This document shows positions 6,731 through 7,214 of a stretch of DNA of 7,214 nucleotides, piece after piece; positions within the stretch are counted from its first letter, which is position 1; each line of letters opens with the position of its first letter. Origin of the DNA: Acidobacteriota bacterium (GTDB lineage Bacteria > Acidobacteriota > Vicinamibacteria > Vicinamibacterales > UBA2999); the NCBI GenBank assembly GCA_013813075.1, contig JACCSI010000501.1, positions 1 through 7,214 of the forward strand. Reading direction: 5' to 3'. Below the pieces are notes generated by a model, which was not told the DNA's origin, did no database searches, and was given only the letters and a program-made list of their open reading frames with translations. The translations under genes were made by a program, and so were the position numbers.

Positions 6731-7214
6731 TCAGTGCGTGCGAAGCGTGGCGGCGAGATCAACCCGAGTGACGCGACGAGCCGGCCACCAGACTGCGGCG
6801 GTGGACGATGCCATCAGCACGGTGGAGACAAATGCGTAGGTCGTCACGTCGGCGCGGTCAACACCAAAAAGCAGAGATTGCAGGAGTCCGGTCACACCCA
6901 CGCTGGCGAGGATACCCAGCATCAGACCGGCGACGGTTAGCCTCAGGCCGTCGCCGACAAACCGTCCGAGGACCTCGCGAGGCGTTCCGCCGATGGCGAG
7001 ACGCACCGCCACCTCGCGCTCGCGCCGGCGCACGCTCTGGTTGATGATTGCGAAGAGTCCGAGGGACGAAAGCCACAACCCGGCAGCACCAAGGATCGTC
7101 AGTAGCCGTGCGGCCAGGCGTTCGCGTCAGAAATGCTCACCCAGGGCGTCCTCGAGCGACGCGGTCCCGCGTCAAAGTGTCGGCGACGACTCCGACGACC
7201 GACCAGGCGGTCGC
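6731..7214 (-). pseudogene. Decayed FtsX/MacB-type ABC transporter permease, 3' end
   Basis: Reading leftward from the right edge, 7214 to about 7164 encodes TAWSVVGVVADTLTRD, typical of the MacB periplasmic region in large acidobacterial (ADOP-type) permeases. This frame stops at 7139-7137. A different frame, 7165-7130, encodes TASLEDALGEHF and then hits TGA at 7129-7127. After the TGA the same frame continues RERLAARLLTILGAAG and a normal FtsX end: a membrane segment (LWLSSLGLFAIINQSV), RRREREVAVRLAIGGTPREVL, two more hydrophobic segments, and WWPARRVTRVDLAATLR before the stop at 6733-6731. In relatives several dozen residues usually separate VVGVVADT from the xxLxExLxEHF-like segment, so sequence also appears lost near 7160-7175. 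A shorter ORF from TTG at 7078 would lack the first membrane helix's start, and I doubt it is a gene. It lies 39 bases upstream of the E1 gene. The family is sure; decay versus sequence error is not settled. Confidence 0.75.

Overview
This is a high-GC window that looks like a soil- or sediment-type Acidobacteriota chromosome, most likely Vicinamibacteria-like. That placement is an inference from the gene content: secreted TolB-like propellers, M28 peptidases, an ADOP/MacB-type permease and a fused alpha-beta 2-oxoacid dehydrogenase E1. No rRNA, tRNA, CRISPR array or insertion sequence is recognisable.

Layout. Positions 1-360 hold the end of a broken BNR/sialidase-like gene. From 357 to 4114 four intact plus-strand genes run with short gaps (a 4-base overlap, then 69, 44 and about 39 bases) and may be one operon: a secreted six-motif PD40/TolB-like propeller, a secreted M28 zinc aminopeptidase with a C-terminal PDZ domain, a small Rieske [2Fe-2S] ferredoxin, and a small secreted beta-rich protein. 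A 78-base convergent gap with no convincing terminator follows. On the minus strand, 6691-4193 encodes a single-chain (alpha plus beta) ThDP-dependent 2-oxoacid dehydrogenase E1. Upstream of it, 7214-6731 is the decayed 3' end of an FtsX/MacB-family ABC permease, carrying an in-frame TGA and a frameshift with apparent loss of coding sequence.

How the genes fit together. The propeller and the peptidase are both predicted to be exported and probably work in the periplasm or outside the cell, on peptides. The Rieske protein is a cytosolic electron carrier whose partner is not in the window. The E1 would decarboxylate a 2-oxoacid for an E2/E3 complex encoded elsewhere.

The most notable points are a glycine where the beta half of the E1 should carry its ThDP-activating glutamate, gene remnants at both ends of the window, a possible leaderless promoter for the E1 gene, and a roughly 9-base degenerate CACGA repeat just before the peptidase gene. 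I see no convincing evidence for an entirely new multi-gene system.
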